This document shows, piece after piece, positions 1 through 9,394 of a stretch of DNA of 64,000 nucleotides (position 1 is the stretch's first letter; each line of letters begins with the position of its first letter). The stretch is from G965197405 sp965197405 (GTDB taxonomy: Bacteria; Chloroflexota; Dehalococcoidia; Lucifugimonadales; JAGWBF01), in contig OZ240206.1 of the NCBI GenBank assembly GCA_965197405.1, positions 2,976,001-3,040,000 of the forward strand. Direction: 5' to 3'. A program made the translations under genes and the position numbers. Below the pieces are notes generated by a model. It was given only the letters and a program-made list of their open reading frames with translations, was not told the DNA's origin and searched no databases.

Positions 1-1132
1 CGGCGCCGGGGTCCTCGGGGTTGTTCAAGGAGTCCAACTCTTCCATCCGGTCCTCCGGGTAGTTGTCAATTATCACTCGAAGGGGACGCAGCACGCCCAT
101 GACGCGCGGGGCCAACCGGTTCAAGTCCTCTCGAATAGCGTGCTCCAGCAAAGCTATATCCACGGTATTGTCCCTCTTGGCCACCCCGACGCGCTCACAG
201 AAGTTCCGGATGGCCTCGGGCGTGTAGCCGCGCCTCCGGAGGCCCGCTATGGTGGGCATACGCGGGTCGTCCCACCCGGTGACATACCCCTGCTCCACCA
301 GCGTCAGGAGCTTTCGCTTGCTCATCACAGTGTGGCTGAGATTGAGGCGAGCGAACTCGATCTGCTGCGGATGGTAGACCCTCAACTCGTCGAGGAACCA
401 GTCGTACAACGGGCGATGGTCCTCGAACTCAAGGGTGCAGATGGAGTGGGTGACTCCCTCTATGGAATCGGAGAGGCATTGGGTGAAGTCATACATCGGG
501 TAGATGCACCACTTGTCCCCCGTCCTGTAATGCTCCGCGCGCAGTATTCGATAGATGACCGGGTCTCGCATGTTCAGGTTCGGCGACGCCATGTCAATTT
601 TCGCTCGAAGCACGTGGGAGCCCTCATCGAACTGTCCCGCCCTCATACGCTCGAACAGGTCCAGGTTCTCCCCAACCGGGCGGTCACGGTAGGGGCTGTC
701 CCTGCCGGGCTGGGTCAGTGTGCCTCGATACTCCCTTATCTCCTCGGGACTGAGGCCGCAAACGTAGGCTTTGCTCTCTTCGATAAGCTGCACCGCGTAC
801 CGGTACAGCCTCTCGAAGTAGTCCGAAGCATAGTACAGGTGGTCACTCCAGTTGAATCCCAGCCACTCGACGTCGGCTTTGATGGACTCCGCGTATTCAA
901 CTTCCTCCTTGGCCGGATTGGTGTCGTCAAATCGCAGGTTGCAGACCCCGCCGTTTTCGGTGGCGATGCCAAAGTTGAGGCAGATGGACTTGACGTGCCC
1001 GATGTGCAGGTAGCCGTTAGGTTCCGGGGGGAACCGGGTCATCACCCGGCCATCATTTTTACTTTTCTTCAAGTCCTCGGCGATAATCGTCCGGATGAAG
1101 TCCGTAGAGGGGGTGGGACTGCTCGTCGTCAT
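1..1132 (-). CDS. glnS: Glutaminyl-tRNA synthetase, N-terminal part (runs off the left edge)
   Basis: Charges tRNA-Gln with glutamine in the cytoplasm. Reading the minus strand from the ATG at 1132 gives an open frame without a stop to base 1 (about 377 residues). The class I signature PPEPNGYLHIGHVK lies near residue 35 and the second ATP motif reads VMSKRKL; the latter sits before the missing C-terminal anticodon-binding beta-barrels. The residues after PPEPNGYLHIGH are GlnRS-like rather than GluRS-like. It starts 48 bases downstream of gltX on the same strand, so the two synthetases are probably co-transcribed. Carrying a true GlnRS implies this organism need not rely only on GatCAB transamidation for Gln-tRNA. 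Confidence 0.93.
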   Translation of the reverse strand, partial: MTTSSPTPSTDFIRTIIAEDLKKSKNDGRVMTRFPPEPNGYLHIGHVKSICLNFGIATENGGVCNLRFDDTNPAKEEVEYAESIKADVEWLGFNWSDHLYYASDYFERLYRYAVQLIEESKAYVCGLSPEEIREYRGTLTQPGRDSPYRDRPVGENLDLFERMRAGQFDEGSHVLRAKIDMASPNLNMRDPVIYRILRAEHYRTGDKWCIYPMYDFTQCLSDSIEGVTHSICTLEFEDHRPLYDWFLDELRVYHPQQIEFARLNLSHTVMSKRKLLTLVEQGYVTGWDDPRMPTIAGLRRRGYTPEAIRNFCERVGVAKRDNTVDIALLEHAIREDLNRLAPRVMGVLRPLRVIIDNYPEDRMEELDSLNNPEDPGA

Positions 1133-1180
1133 ATTCTCTGGCCTCTTCTGGTCCCCTTTTTTTGTTGGGTCCCTTGCCCG

Positions 1181-2683
1181 CTATGTCCCATCGTCCTTAG
1201 CCTTCAGGCTCTCTGCCGCGGACTCGATACGGTTGAGACAGCGTGTCTTGCCCAACACCTCCATAGTCTCGAAGAGGGGCGGAGCGGCCGTCCTGCCCGT
1301 GGTAGCCACGCGCAGCGCGCCGAAAAGCTGCCTTCCCGACAGGCCCAAGTCGGAGGCCGCCTGCCTGAGCGCCCCCTCCAAGGAGGGAGAGTCGAAGGTC
1401 TTCAGCCCACCCAGGACCTCCACGACGCTTCGCAACGCCCGGGAAGTGGCGTCTGCGTCCATACCCTTCTGGACGAGCAGGCCGGAATCATAGACTATCT
1501 CTTCCTGGAAGAAATAGCCGGTCAGCTCCGGCGAGTCCGCCAGGGTCTTGAGCCTCTCCTGCACCAGGGGCACGATGCGCAGCAGGTATCCCTTGTCCGG
1601 CCCGTCAGTCTCAAGGGCAAGACAGCTATCCATAAAAGGGAGCATTCTCTCGGCCAGCTCCTCGTGGCCTAGCTGCCGAATATAGGCCCCATTCATCCAG
1701 AGCAGCTTCTCTTTGTCGAAGACGGCCCCCGCTTTGCCTATCCGCTCCAGGGAGAAGTGCTCAGCGACTACGTGCCTGGACATTATGTCTGTCTTGTCAT
1801 CCAGAGACCATCCCAGAAGGGCCATGAAGTTGACCATAGCCTCCGGGAGAAATCCTTCATCGCGATATTCCAAGACAGAGCTGGCCCCGTGGCGCTTGGA
1901 CAGCTTGGCGTGGTCCGGGCCGAGAATCATGGGCAAATGGGCAAAGCGGGCGGGAGTGTAGCCCAAGGCCTGGCATAGCTGCAAGTGGCGAGGCGTGCTG
2001 GAAAGCCACTCCTCTGCCCGCAGCACATGGCTTATCTCCATCAGATGGTCGTCTACTACACTGGCCAGGTGATAGGTGGGGTAGCCGTCGGACTTCAGAA
2101 TGACGAAGTCCTCCAGCAGCTCGTTTTGCCAGGTCACCTCTCCGTGGATGAGGTCGTGTACTTGGGTATCCCCGGAGAGGGGCATCTTGAAACGCACCAC
2201 GGGCACGATACCCTGGGCTGCGTACTGCTGAGATTCTTGAGGGGGGAGGTCCCGGCAGTGACGGTCGTAGCCCGCGTGGGATTTCTGGAGTTGCTGCTCC
2301 CTGCGCATCTCATCCAGGCGCTCCCTTGAGCAGTAGCAGTTGTAGGCGTAGCCGCTATCAACCAGCTCACGGGAGGCCTTTTGGTAAATGTCCAGCCGTT
2401 GGGACTGGAGATAGGGGCCATAGGGTCCTCCCCTTTCCGGGCCTTCATCCCAGTCAAGCCCCAACCATCTGAGGGAGTCCAGGATCGCCTCCAGCGCCCC
2501 TTCCACATACCTCGCCCTGTCCGTGTCCTCCACGCGGAGGATGAACTCCCCGCCATGTCTGCGGGCGAAAAGCCAGTTGAACAACGCGGTGCGAAGGTTG
2601 CCCACGTGGGGTTCGCCGGTGGGGCTGGGTGCAAATCGGACACGGACCTTTCCTTCCAAAGACGACCACCTCCAAGGTTCCAT
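1181..2683 (-). CDS. gltX: Glutamyl-tRNA synthetase
   Basis: Class I synthetase that charges tRNA-Glu. The N-terminus reads VRVRFAPSPTGEPHVGNLRT (HIGH-type motif at residues 26-29), and the second ATP motif is KLSKR at 260-264. The length of 500 residues is normal for bacterial GluRS and the C-terminal anticodon-binding region is present. The ATG at 2683 has no Shine-Dalgarno; a TTG eight codons later (2659) has GGAGGTGG just upstream and would give a more typical N-terminus, so the true start may be 2659. It is followed by glnS in the same direction. An IS701-like element is inserted about 85 bases upstream and may have displaced the original promoter. Confidence 0.95.
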   Translation of the reverse strand: MEPWRWSSLEGKVRVRFAPSPTGEPHVGNLRTALFNWLFARRHGGEFILRVEDTDRARYVEGALEAILDSLRWLGLDWDEGPERGGPYGPYLQSQRLDIYQKASRELVDSGYAYNCYCSRERLDEMRREQQLQKSHAGYDRHCRDLPPQESQQYAAQGIVPVVRFKMPLSGDTQVHDLIHGEVTWQNELLEDFVILKSDGYPTYHLASVVDDHLMEISHVLRAEEWLSSTPRHLQLCQALGYTPARFAHLPMILGPDHAKLSKRHGASSVLEYRDEGFLPEAMVNFMALLGWSLDDKTDIMSRHVVAEHFSLERIGKAGAVFDKEKLLWMNGAYIRQLGHEELAERMLPFMDSCLALETDGPDKGYLLRIVPLVQERLKTLADSPELTGYFFQEEIVYDSGLLVQKGMDADATSRALRSVVEVLGGLKTFDSPSLEGALRQAASDLGLSGRQLFGALRVATTGRTAAPPLFETMEVLGKTRCLNRIESAAESLKAKDDGT

Positions 2684-2768
2684 TCAAGGGTACATTCTAC
2701 CATGCTTTTGCCTGCGTGGGACCTCGCCACGCTATCCTGAACAGGGTCTTTTGGTTCTCCTATATTAG

Positions 2769-4240
2769 CTGGACTTTGTACATTCAGGCTGCGTAGGTCA
2801 GCGATTCTATGAAGCGGTCAAGTATGGTGGGAGGGAGTTTTCGGATGTTGGGTTGAGCAGGGGATATGCCGAAAACGTCTGAGTTGAACCACAGGTGATG
2901 GCGGACCAGAGCGATAGCATCGGAGAAGGTGGGCAGGGCCTTGTGATACCAAGCTGCTGAGCGGACGGGTACGGCTTGGCCCCGGCCCAGTGCATGTGCT
3001 GCCAGTGTAACCCATGAGAACAACCCGAAGAGCGCCGGTGTGGTGCGGGCGATGGCCAGGTCAGACCATTGGCGCTGAGTTTCCACTCCCAAGTGAGTGC
3101 GAACTTCCTGGAAGAGCCTGCCCCGTACTGGATACGGGGTGACCTCCAGCTGCCATCGCAACACGAACCATTCGATGATTCGAGTGGGCTCGAGTTGAGG
3201 TCGGTGCACAACAAGGCCTGTGGCCGGAACGCACCCATCGGGTCGCGTATCAAGACCCAACGGATAGGGACTGGAGCCTTACCCTTGTGATACCAGACCG
3301 CCGTATGCGAGGCGTTCTCCACTCTGCGTAGGGTACCGTCGTACCAGGGAACCATCACGGCAGTCCACGGGGTTGCCGGTTGATCGAGGAGCTGTTTTAG
3401 TGTGGGCAGCCGCTGACCTTTGAGCCGTGGGCGACCCATGTGTCCGGGCAGTCGAGGTGGAGCGGGTTCATAGAGCGCGGCGTCCAGACGCAACCGGGTG
3501 ATGAAAGTGACCGGGCGAGTCATGGACTGACAGAAGTGCAGCAGGTCGAGGACGGCATAGCTACTGTCAGCTACGATGACCAGGGTGCGGTGAGGCAGCC
3601 AACGACGGAGCTGGGCGATCATCTGACGCGCCCAATCGGTGAGCTTTTTGTGAGTCCGACCCATCTCCTGGTAATATCGCTCCGAGGGCGCCAGGGCAGT
3701 CAGCACAGGCAGCGCCCATGTCCGATGTGCCCAGGGTATGGGAGCCAGCCACATCAGGCTCACCCAGCGCAGGCCGGAGGCCTTGACGAAATGACTTGCG
3801 CTGGACCGCACTCCGTCGCGATATATCCCCTTGGCCTTGATCCGCCTACCACGTCGCCGCTCCAGGGTCTCGTCGATCCCAAACACCAGTGGGCCATCGC
3901 CGTGATCGAGGTGTTGGATCAAGAGCAACAGCAGGCAGTGTGCCATCCGAAGGGGCGACCACCCGGCACGGTTGAGAACGTGGTGGTAACGGGCAAAGCT
4001 CGTGTCGTCGCTGAGCCCCATGACCCGGAGCGCCGAGGTGACGGTGCGCTTGCGCGTCGCCAGGATTGCCCCAATTAGGAGCACCTGGGCCTTCGACCAT
4101 GTCCTGGCCTGAAACATCACCTTGAACGGCTGGTGCAAGGGTATAATGACATCGGGCAGGGTGAGCATGACGTGACCTTTCGTAGTGGGTTGGTCTTGTC
4201 AGCTTACCCTGTTCTCTTCTATGTTTTGTACAAAGTCCAG
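2769..4240 (-). mobile_element. IS701-like insertion sequence, degenerate
   Basis: A 1472-bp element bounded by perfect 13-bp terminal inverted repeats (CTGGACTTTGTAC at 2769-2781 and its complement at 4228-4240). Both ends are flanked directly by the 5-bp repeat ATTAG (2764-2768 and 4241-4245), a target duplication. It contains one transposase gene on the minus strand, now frameshifted. The element lies between gltX and the di-heme lipoprotein gene. Family assignment rests on the transposase, not on a database match. Confidence 0.88.
2784..4168 (-). pseudogene. IS701/IS4-type DDE transposase, frameshifted
   Basis: Two overlapping minus-strand frames together give a DDE transposase. The first (from the ATG at 4168) has the N-terminal domain, FGIDETLERRRGRR with the first catalytic Asp, and VIVADSSYA with the second. 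The second frame, ending at 2784, supplies IIEWFVLRWQLEV with the catalytic Glu, then a HLGVETQRQW block. The reading frame is lost near 3186-3200, just after LLCTDL; one missing base in a Pro codon would explain it. In addition, eight residues (PYPVRGRL) sit inside the normally continuous EVTFQEVR block, encoded by 24 bases containing a perfect hairpin at 3121-3139. Both changes point to an inactive copy. Confidence 0.85.
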
Positions 4241-4253
4241 ATTAGGGCCTGTT

Positions 4254-4403
4254 CACATTAAGGCCGCCAAACTGAGCCGTGTAAGATGTCATTCCGAACG
4301 CAGTGAGGAACCTAAAAATTGCGCCTGACAAAAACCGGAATCAAGGCAGTACCAGCCAGAACCTTAGACCCCTCGCTCCGCTCGGGGTGACAATGAAACA
4401 ACC
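4254..4403 (+). repeat. SHPERSEG-type dispersed repeat (MITE-1), short copy
   Basis: Matches copies at 9395, 58984 and 60697: a GTCATTCCGAACG end, a GAATCAAGGCAGTACC core and a CCCTCGCTCCGCTCGGGGTG end. It is somewhat shorter than the others (internal losses) and lies directly downstream of the IS701 right end, in the intergenic region before the stop of the di-heme lipoprotein gene. Confidence 0.75.
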
Positions 4404-4455
4404 CTGGCTATCCTGAAAGGCAGGTTATGAAAGGGTATACGTGCAAAGCGGGTCT

Positions 4456-5931
4456 TCAGTCGGCCTCCGCCGTTATCACCAGGCTTTCAGTCCCTTCAGG
4501 CAACACCTGTAGGGTCTTCAAAAACTCCACTACCGCCCTCTGGTCCTCGTCCGGGAGGGCGGCAAAAGAGTCCCTGGACTCCTTGGCCTCGCCGCCGTGG
4601 GCCATGATGGCCTCGGAAATGAGGGTCGCGCGTCCGTGGTGCAGGAAAGGAGGTTCGCTGGACATGCCCCACAGCTTCCGCGTGATCCACTCGTCGGTGG
4701 GAACTCCCTTCTGCACCAATGTCTCGTTGTTCAGGGCATTGCCCATCTTGTGCCGCTTGAGGTCGGTGAAGGCTGGGACCATCACCACGCCATCCGGCTC
4801 CGGCTCCAGATAGGGACCTGGCCCATCTTCGGTGAGGTCCACGGCAAAGGGCCTGGAGACATCGGCTAGCCGGAGGTTACCGGGCGGGTTGTAGGGGTTG
4901 GGTTCGGTGAATACCGGGTCGTTGAGAGGCAGCGCCGGTATGTGACAAACGCTGCACTTTATAGTCCTGAATAGCTCCATTCCGTGCTCTGCGGCTTTCC
5001 GGGCCTCGGGGTGGGATGGCAGCACCCGGCCGGGCACGGGCAGGGTCGCCTGGAAGATGATGACAGCCGTAACGTCACCGACAGTAAGCTCATTTATCAC
5101 GCCGTCGTTATCGGGGTCAGCCCCGTCCCCGAACCGCTCTGCCGCCTGCATCCCGTGGTGGTGGTTCATGGCGCTGACGGTGAACTCCCGGAGAGACACC
5201 ACAACCCCCTTCTGGTGAAAGGGTTTTATGACGAGGTCTGCATCAACCCCTTCCACGTTGCTAGTGTCCACCGAACCGTCGGGCAGCGCCCTAATCCAGC
5301 CAAAAGAGACGCCTTTGCTCACCAGGTCCGCGACCACGGCAGCGCCCGTCTCCGCAGCTCTGGACACCGCAGCGTCACTGATTCTCCGGAGGTCTGCCGT
5401 CATCTCGCGCGCCAGCAACTCGACGAGTCCGGCGCCAAACATCCCCAGCGTGTTCCTTTCGTTACCCACACTCATAAGGGTGTGGTCCATAAAGCCGTCG
5501 CCCTCTCTTTCGTCGAAGTTGACGAAGGGCAATCGCTGGGCGAGGACAAAGGTGTTGGCTGCGTTATCGCCGCCTCCTCCGGTACGAGGGAGGTTGTGGC
5601 AAGCTGCGCATGAACCGGCATCAGGGCCGGAAATCCGGTTGAAATTATTGGGCATGTCGCGGCGGCGGCGAGGGTCGCCTGTCCCGGTAGTCTCCGGGCG
5701 TCCTGCCCCGTCCAGAGTATTGAAATGGACCTCCATCAGGAGCCTTCCCCTCTCGATAAGCTCCCCCACCTCCAGGCGGCCCTCATCTATGTCGCCCTGG
5801 TCGGTGTGAACTCCCAGGGCCGGGGCATCTCCGACGATAATGTGGTCCTCTCCCCCGGCGCATGACACTATCGTACCCACGACTAGCAGAGGGCAAAGCA
5901 GCTGAACGATGGTCTTTCTTCTACTGCTCAA
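4456..5931 (-). CDS. Di-heme oxidoreductase/peroxidase-like lipoprotein (DUF1111 type)
   Basis: Predicted c-type di-heme protein of the 'di-heme oxidoredictase'/thiol oxidoreductase group (relatives of MauG and cytochrome c peroxidase), 491 residues. The N-terminus is a signal peptide ending in a lipobox (TIVSC, Cys24), so it should be anchored outside the membrane. Two heme-binding CxxCH motifs are present: CAACH at 108-112 and CSVCH at 326-330, and a HHG element follows the first. Substrate unknown. It overlaps the start of the downstream-listed pseudouridine synthase gene by 11 bases and is the last gene of a minus-strand run (hydrolase, lspA, RluA type, di-heme), which suggests one transcript although the functions are unrelated. 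Confidence 0.85.
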   Translation of the reverse strand: MSSRRKTIVQLLCPLLVVGTIVSCAGGEDHIIVGDAPALGVHTDQGDIDEGRLEVGELIERGRLLMEVHFNTLDGAGRPETTGTGDPRRRRDMPNNFNRISGPDAGSCAACHNLPRTGGGGDNAANTFVLAQRLPFVNFDEREGDGFMDHTLMSVGNERNTLGMFGAGLVELLAREMTADLRRISDAAVSRAAETGAAVVADLVSKGVSFGWIRALPDGSVDTSNVEGVDADLVIKPFHQKGVVVSLREFTVSAMNHHHGMQAAERFGDGADPDNDGVINELTVGDVTAVIIFQATLPVPGRVLPSHPEARKAAEHGMELFRTIKCSVCHIPALPLNDPVFTEPNPYNPPGNLRLADVSRPFAVDLTEDGPGPYLEPEPDGVVMVPAFTDLKRHKMGNALNNETLVQKGVPTDEWITRKLWGMSSEPPFLHHGRATLISEAIMAHGGEAKESRDSFAALPDEDQRAVVEFLKTLQVLPEGTESLVITAEAD

Positions 5932-6817
5932 GGGTCTCTATTGCTCTACGCAGCTCTAGGGGGAGAGGGGAGGTGAATTCCAGGTATTCTCCGGTTGACG
6001 GGTGATGGAACCCCAGCAAATGCGCGTGGAGGAAGTGCCGTCCGAGGAGAGGGCTGGATTTTCCGTAGAGGGTGTCGCCCACCAGCGGGTGCCCTTCTGA
6101 GGCGAAGTGGACCCTTATTTGATGGGTACGCCCGGTCTCCGGGAAAACTTCCAGGAAGGAGTGGTCGGCGAAGTCTCGCAGTATTTTATACCTGGTCCTC
6201 GCGTCACGGCCATCCAGGACTATGGCCATGCGCTTGCGGTCCCGGCGGTCGCGACCGATGGGGGCCTCTATGATCCCCTCAGGCGATTGAACCTTGCCTC
6301 GAACAAGCGCCAGGTAGCCTTTACGCACGGTTCGAGCCTTGATCTGCCCCGCGATGTCGAGGTGGGCACGGCTGGTTTTCGCCGCCACCATAAGGCCGGA
6401 GGTGTCCTTATCGAGCCTGTGGACAATGCCGGGGCGCATCTCGCCCCCAATGCCCGAGAGGTCTGAGCAGATGGCCAGGAGAGCGTTGACCAGAGTATGG
6501 GAGGGGTGGCCGGGGGAAGGATGCACCGCAAGCCCTGGAGGTTTGTCTATCACCAAGAACTCCTCGTCCTGGTAGACAACATCCAAAGGGATGGGTTCGG
6601 GTGCAAGGCTCGCGGGTCTCGGAGGCGGCACCGTGACGGAGACTCGGTCTCCGGGGCGCAGCTTTTGACTCGCCTTGGGAACGCTTCCATTCAGGAGGAC
6701 CTGCCCCTCCTCCATGAGACGCCGAGCCTGGGACCGGGTAAGCCCTTGCCCCTGCCTCGCGAGGAAAATGTCCAAACGCTCCTCGCTGCCCGCCAGCACG
6801 AACTCTCTGGTGGTCAC
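5921..6817 (-). CDS. RluA-family 23S rRNA pseudouridine synthase
   Basis: Isomerises uridine to pseudouridine in rRNA. 298 residues: an S4 RNA-binding domain at about 12-65 and the RluA catalytic domain after it, with HRLDKDTSGLMV at 133-144, in which Asp136 is the catalytic residue. Domain order and length fit RluD/YlyB-type enzymes, which modify large-subunit rRNA. The start overlaps the lspA stop (ATGA type overlap at 6814-6817). lspA followed by an rluD/ylyB-like gene is a common bacterial pairing. Confidence 0.93.
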   Translation of the reverse strand: MTTREFVLAGSEERLDIFLARQGQGLTRSQARRLMEEGQVLLNGSVPKASQKLRPGDRVSVTVPPPRPASLAPEPIPLDVVYQDEEFLVIDKPPGLAVHPSPGHPSHTLVNALLAICSDLSGIGGEMRPGIVHRLDKDTSGLMVAAKTSRAHLDIAGQIKARTVRKGYLALVRGKVQSPEGIIEAPIGRDRRDRKRMAIVLDGRDARTRYKILRDFADHSFLEVFPETGRTHQIRVHFASEGHPLVGDTLYGKSSPLLGRHFLHAHLLGFHHPSTGEYLEFTSPLPLELRRAIETLEQ

Positions 6818-7551
6818 AACACTTTCCCATCCTCACCGGCAGAGTCCTTGACATCGCGGGCAGGCAGGCCGCGCTCCTCGTCCGGCATATTCCCTATGGC
6901 GGGGTCTTCCAACGGGCCCGGGGTCCCAACAAGCGGCTCCGGCCCGGTGAGAAGCCCCTCATCAGACCCTCCGCGTCCACTGAGGACTTGTGGTAGGGTT
7001 TCGACATCGGAGCTATCCGCGTATCCGGGGTAAACAGCGAAGGGTGGCTTCTTTTCTTCTTTCTTCACGAATACGAAGAGGCCGGCCACTATGATAATGC
7101 CTATCACGATGGAGGCGTCCGCCACGTTGAAGACCGGCCAGAAGCTCAGGTCAACGAAGTCGGTCACCTGTCCTGAACGCAGCCGGTCTGCCAGATTGCC
7201 GAAGGCCCCCCCCAACTGCATACCGATGCTCAGCCGGAGGGGGAAGCCGGGGAAGGGGTGGTGCCGGTACACCAGAAGAAGGATGCCTATCCCCACGAAG
7301 GAGGCCACAATGAGGAAAAGGGTCTGGTCCGGGAAGAGTCCGAAGGCGCTCCCGGTATTGAAAGTGTGGGTTATGCGGAAGGTGCCGTCCCTGGGGATGG
7401 ACTCACCCAGCAGAAGCTCATGGCGCACCACCGCCTTGGTAATCTGGTCCAGGGCAAAGACCAGGCCCAAAGCCACGATAAGGACCGGGTCTTTGTACAG
7501 GGATACCAGGCTCAGTGGGGCGAGGCGTCTTTGCTTCTCCTGTTTTTCCAT
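6814..7551 (-). CDS. lspA: Lipoprotein signal peptidase (signal peptidase II) with long C-terminal tail
   Basis: Membrane aspartyl protease that cleaves prolipoprotein signal peptides. Conserved elements: LDQITKAVV, FNTGSAFG, GGAFGNLADRLRSG and FNVADASI; the catalytic aspartates are those of GNLADR (122) and FNVAD (145). Four membrane segments are visible between residues about 22 and 162. The usual protein ends there (about 160-170 residues); this one continues for some 80 hydrophilic, acidic, Gly/Pro-rich residues on the cytoplasmic side, with no recognised domain. Its substrates are plentiful here: at least six genes in the window encode lipobox proteins. Confidence 0.94.
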   Translation of the reverse strand: MEKQEKQRRLAPLSLVSLYKDPVLIVALGLVFALDQITKAVVRHELLLGESIPRDGTFRITHTFNTGSAFGLFPDQTLFLIVASFVGIGILLLVYRHHPFPGFPLRLSIGMQLGGAFGNLADRLRSGQVTDFVDLSFWPVFNVADASIVIGIIIVAGLFVFVKKEEKKPPFAVYPGYADSSDVETLPQVLSGRGGSDEGLLTGPEPLVGTPGPLEDPAIGNMPDEERGLPARDVKDSAGEDGKVL

Positions 7552-7557
7552 GTACTC

Positions 7558-8202
7558 CTATCTCTGGAGAGTGTCCACAAGAAAGCGCGTCGTCTCACGG
7601 GCCGCCTCCGCCTCGTATCCACGCCAGGAGTGGTCCGCGCCCTCGACCATCTGTAGCTCGGCTGGTGTAGGAAGGGAATCAATCCGCTCCTTCAGGGAAC
7701 GATGGGGGACCAGGCGGTCCCTACCTCCCACGATAAAGAGCTTGGGCCGTTTGTCTCTGCCAATCTTCTGGTGTTCAAAGGACGCTAGGGGCGGCGATAT
7801 GACGGCCAGAGCTCTGGCCGCCTTGTATGCCGGGAGACCGGCGAGCAGCATGGATGCGCCAAAGGAATAGCCCACCAGGCCCAGCCTTCGCCTGTCCACG
7901 CCGGGCCAGCGGCGCAGCACGTCCAAGGCCGCGCGCACGTCCTCACATTCCTTCTCGCCCTTTGTGAAGGGACCCTCGCTATTGCCTACCCCGCGAAAGT
8001 TGAACCGGAGGGTTGCGAACCCTTCCTCGTCCAGTGCTCGGCAGAGTGCCATGACGAGGCTATTGTCCATGTTGCCGCCAAATAGGGGATGGGGATGGCA
8101 GACGACCACCCCCGAGAGCTCCTCTGAAAGCCCCTGGGGAAAGCCCAGCACCCCTTCCAGGGTCAGGCCTCCGCTCTTGAAATCTATTGAAGTCTGGCGC
8201 AT
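7558..8202 (-). CDS. Alpha/beta hydrolase (small serine hydrolase family)
   Basis: 214 residues with the alpha/beta-hydrolase pattern: VVCHPHPLFGGNMDN near residue 35 (oxyanion region), RFNFRGVGNSEG, the nucleophile elbow GYSFGAS (Ser), and a C-terminal GADHSW supplying His. This combination matches the bacterial group often annotated as alpha/beta hydrolase or COG2945-like. Substrate unknown. It lies 6 bases upstream of lspA in the same direction and is probably the first gene of that run; ltaE diverges on the other side. Confidence 0.82.
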   Translation of the reverse strand: MRQTSIDFKSGGLTLEGVLGFPQGLSEELSGVVVCHPHPLFGGNMDNSLVMALCRALDEEGFATLRFNFRGVGNSEGPFTKGEKECEDVRAALDVLRRWPGVDRRRLGLVGYSFGASMLLAGLPAYKAARALAVISPPLASFEHQKIGRDKRPKLFIVGGRDRLVPHRSLKERIDSLPTPAELQMVEGADHSWRGYEAEAARETTRFLVDTLQR

Positions 8203-8241
8203 CTCCCTTCTCGTACTCCATATTAGAAGTCACGCTAGAGT

Positions 8242-8269
8242 TTGGCAAGGAGTCCTGATAGAATAATCT
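8242..8269 (+). promoter_or_regulatory. Sigma-70-like promoter for ltaE
   Basis: TTGGCA (8242-8247) and TAATCT (8264-8269) are separated by 16 bases, 50 bases before the ltaE start codon. A GGAGG ribosome site (8309-8313) precedes the ATG. Predicted from sequence only. Confidence 0.5.
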
Positions 8270-8318
8270 GAAATCTCAGGGTAATTTCAAGGTAATCTCA
8301 AAGTATTGGAGGCGGCCC

Positions 8319-9362
8319 ATGAAGGTTATTGACCTGCGAAGCGACACCGTGACTCAACCCACGGAGGCGATGAGGAAGGCTATGGCTGAGGCTGAGGTGG
8401 GCGACGACGTCATGGGGGAAGACCCTACGATAATACGCCTGGAGGAGATGGCCGCGGAGATGATGGGCAAAGAGTCGGCCTTGTTCACCGCCAGCGGCAC
8501 CATGAGCAATCTGATAGCGTCCCTGGCTCATTGCAGCCGGGGCGATGAGGTAATCATGGGCAGCCAGGCCCATATGTTCTGGAACGAGGTGGGCGGCTCC
8601 GCCACCCTCGCGGGCGTCCAGACTCGCCTCATCCCCAACGATGACCAGGGGAGGCTAGACCCGGAGGACGTGGCGGCGGCTATCCGGCCCAAAGGCAACG
8701 TCCATTTCCCCGCCACGGCCCTGGTCTGCCTGGAAAATACTCACAACCGCTGCAACGGCGGGGTCCTTACCTCGGAGGACACGAAAGCGATAGGCGACGT
8801 GGCCCACGCGAGTGGCGTGGCCGTCCATCTCGACGGCGCCCGTATATTCAACGCTGCCGTCTGCCTGGAAACGCCGGCGAAGGAGCTGGTGAAAGACGTG
8901 GACGACGTGAGCTTCTGCCTCTCAAAGGGCTTGAGCGCGCCCGTCGGTTCCCTCCTCTGCGGCTCCCAGGAGTTCATAGACAAGGCCAGAAAGTGGCGAA
9001 AGATGATTGGCGGTGGGATGCGCCAGGCCGGAGTCCTGGCGGCGGCAGGAGTGGTAGCCCTTGAGACCATGGTAGACCGGCTGGCTGAGGACCAGGCGCA
9101 CGCCCGCAGGCTGGCTGAGGGCCTGGCAGAGATACCCGGAATAAGCGTGGACCCCGAGCGTTTTCAGACCAACATCGTCTTTGTTGACGTTGATCCTAGT
9201 CTTGGCTCGGTCCCGGAGTTTATGGGAAGGCTGTCCCAGGAAGGGGTCAAAGTCTCCTACCCCGGAGAGCGCAGGTTCCGCATGGTGACCCACCGGCACA
9301 TTACCCCGGAAGATGTGGATACAGCGATAGACAAGGTAGCCAGGGTAGCCAGGGGAATGTGA
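8319..9362 (+). CDS. ltaE: Low-specificity L-threonine aldolase
   Basis: PLP enzyme that cleaves L-threonine/allo-threonine to glycine and acetaldehyde. 347 residues, typical of the family. The N-terminus MKVIDLRSDTVTQPT is diagnostic; EVGDDVMGEDPT follows, HLDGARIFNA carries the PLP-binding Asp, and FCLSKGLSAPVGS carries the Schiff-base lysine (Lys203). The ATG has GGAGG upstream. Single gene with its own promoter, followed by a MITE-1 repeat. Confidence 0.95.
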   Translation: MKVIDLRSDTVTQPTEAMRKAMAEAEVGDDVMGEDPTIIRLEEMAAEMMGKESALFTASGTMSNLIASLAHCSRGDEVIMGSQAHMFWNEVGGSATLAGVQTRLIPNDDQGRLDPEDVAAAIRPKGNVHFPATALVCLENTHNRCNGGVLTSEDTKAIGDVAHASGVAVHLDGARIFNAAVCLETPAKELVKDVDDVSFCLSKGLSAPVGSLLCGSQEFIDKARKWRKMIGGGMRQAGVLAAAGVVALETMVDRLAEDQAHARRLAEGLAEIPGISVDPERFQTNIVFVDVDPSLGSVPEFMGRLSQEGVKVSYPGERRFRMVTHRHITPEDVDTAIDKVARVARGM

Positions 9363-9394
9363 GATGTCAACTCCACTCGGAAATAATCCACAGG

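Noticed and set aside
140..1672. A 510-residue plus-strand open frame
   Set aside because: It lies antisense to glnS and gltX, whose motifs are unmistakable; it has no recognisable domain and is a by-product of GC-rich codon use.
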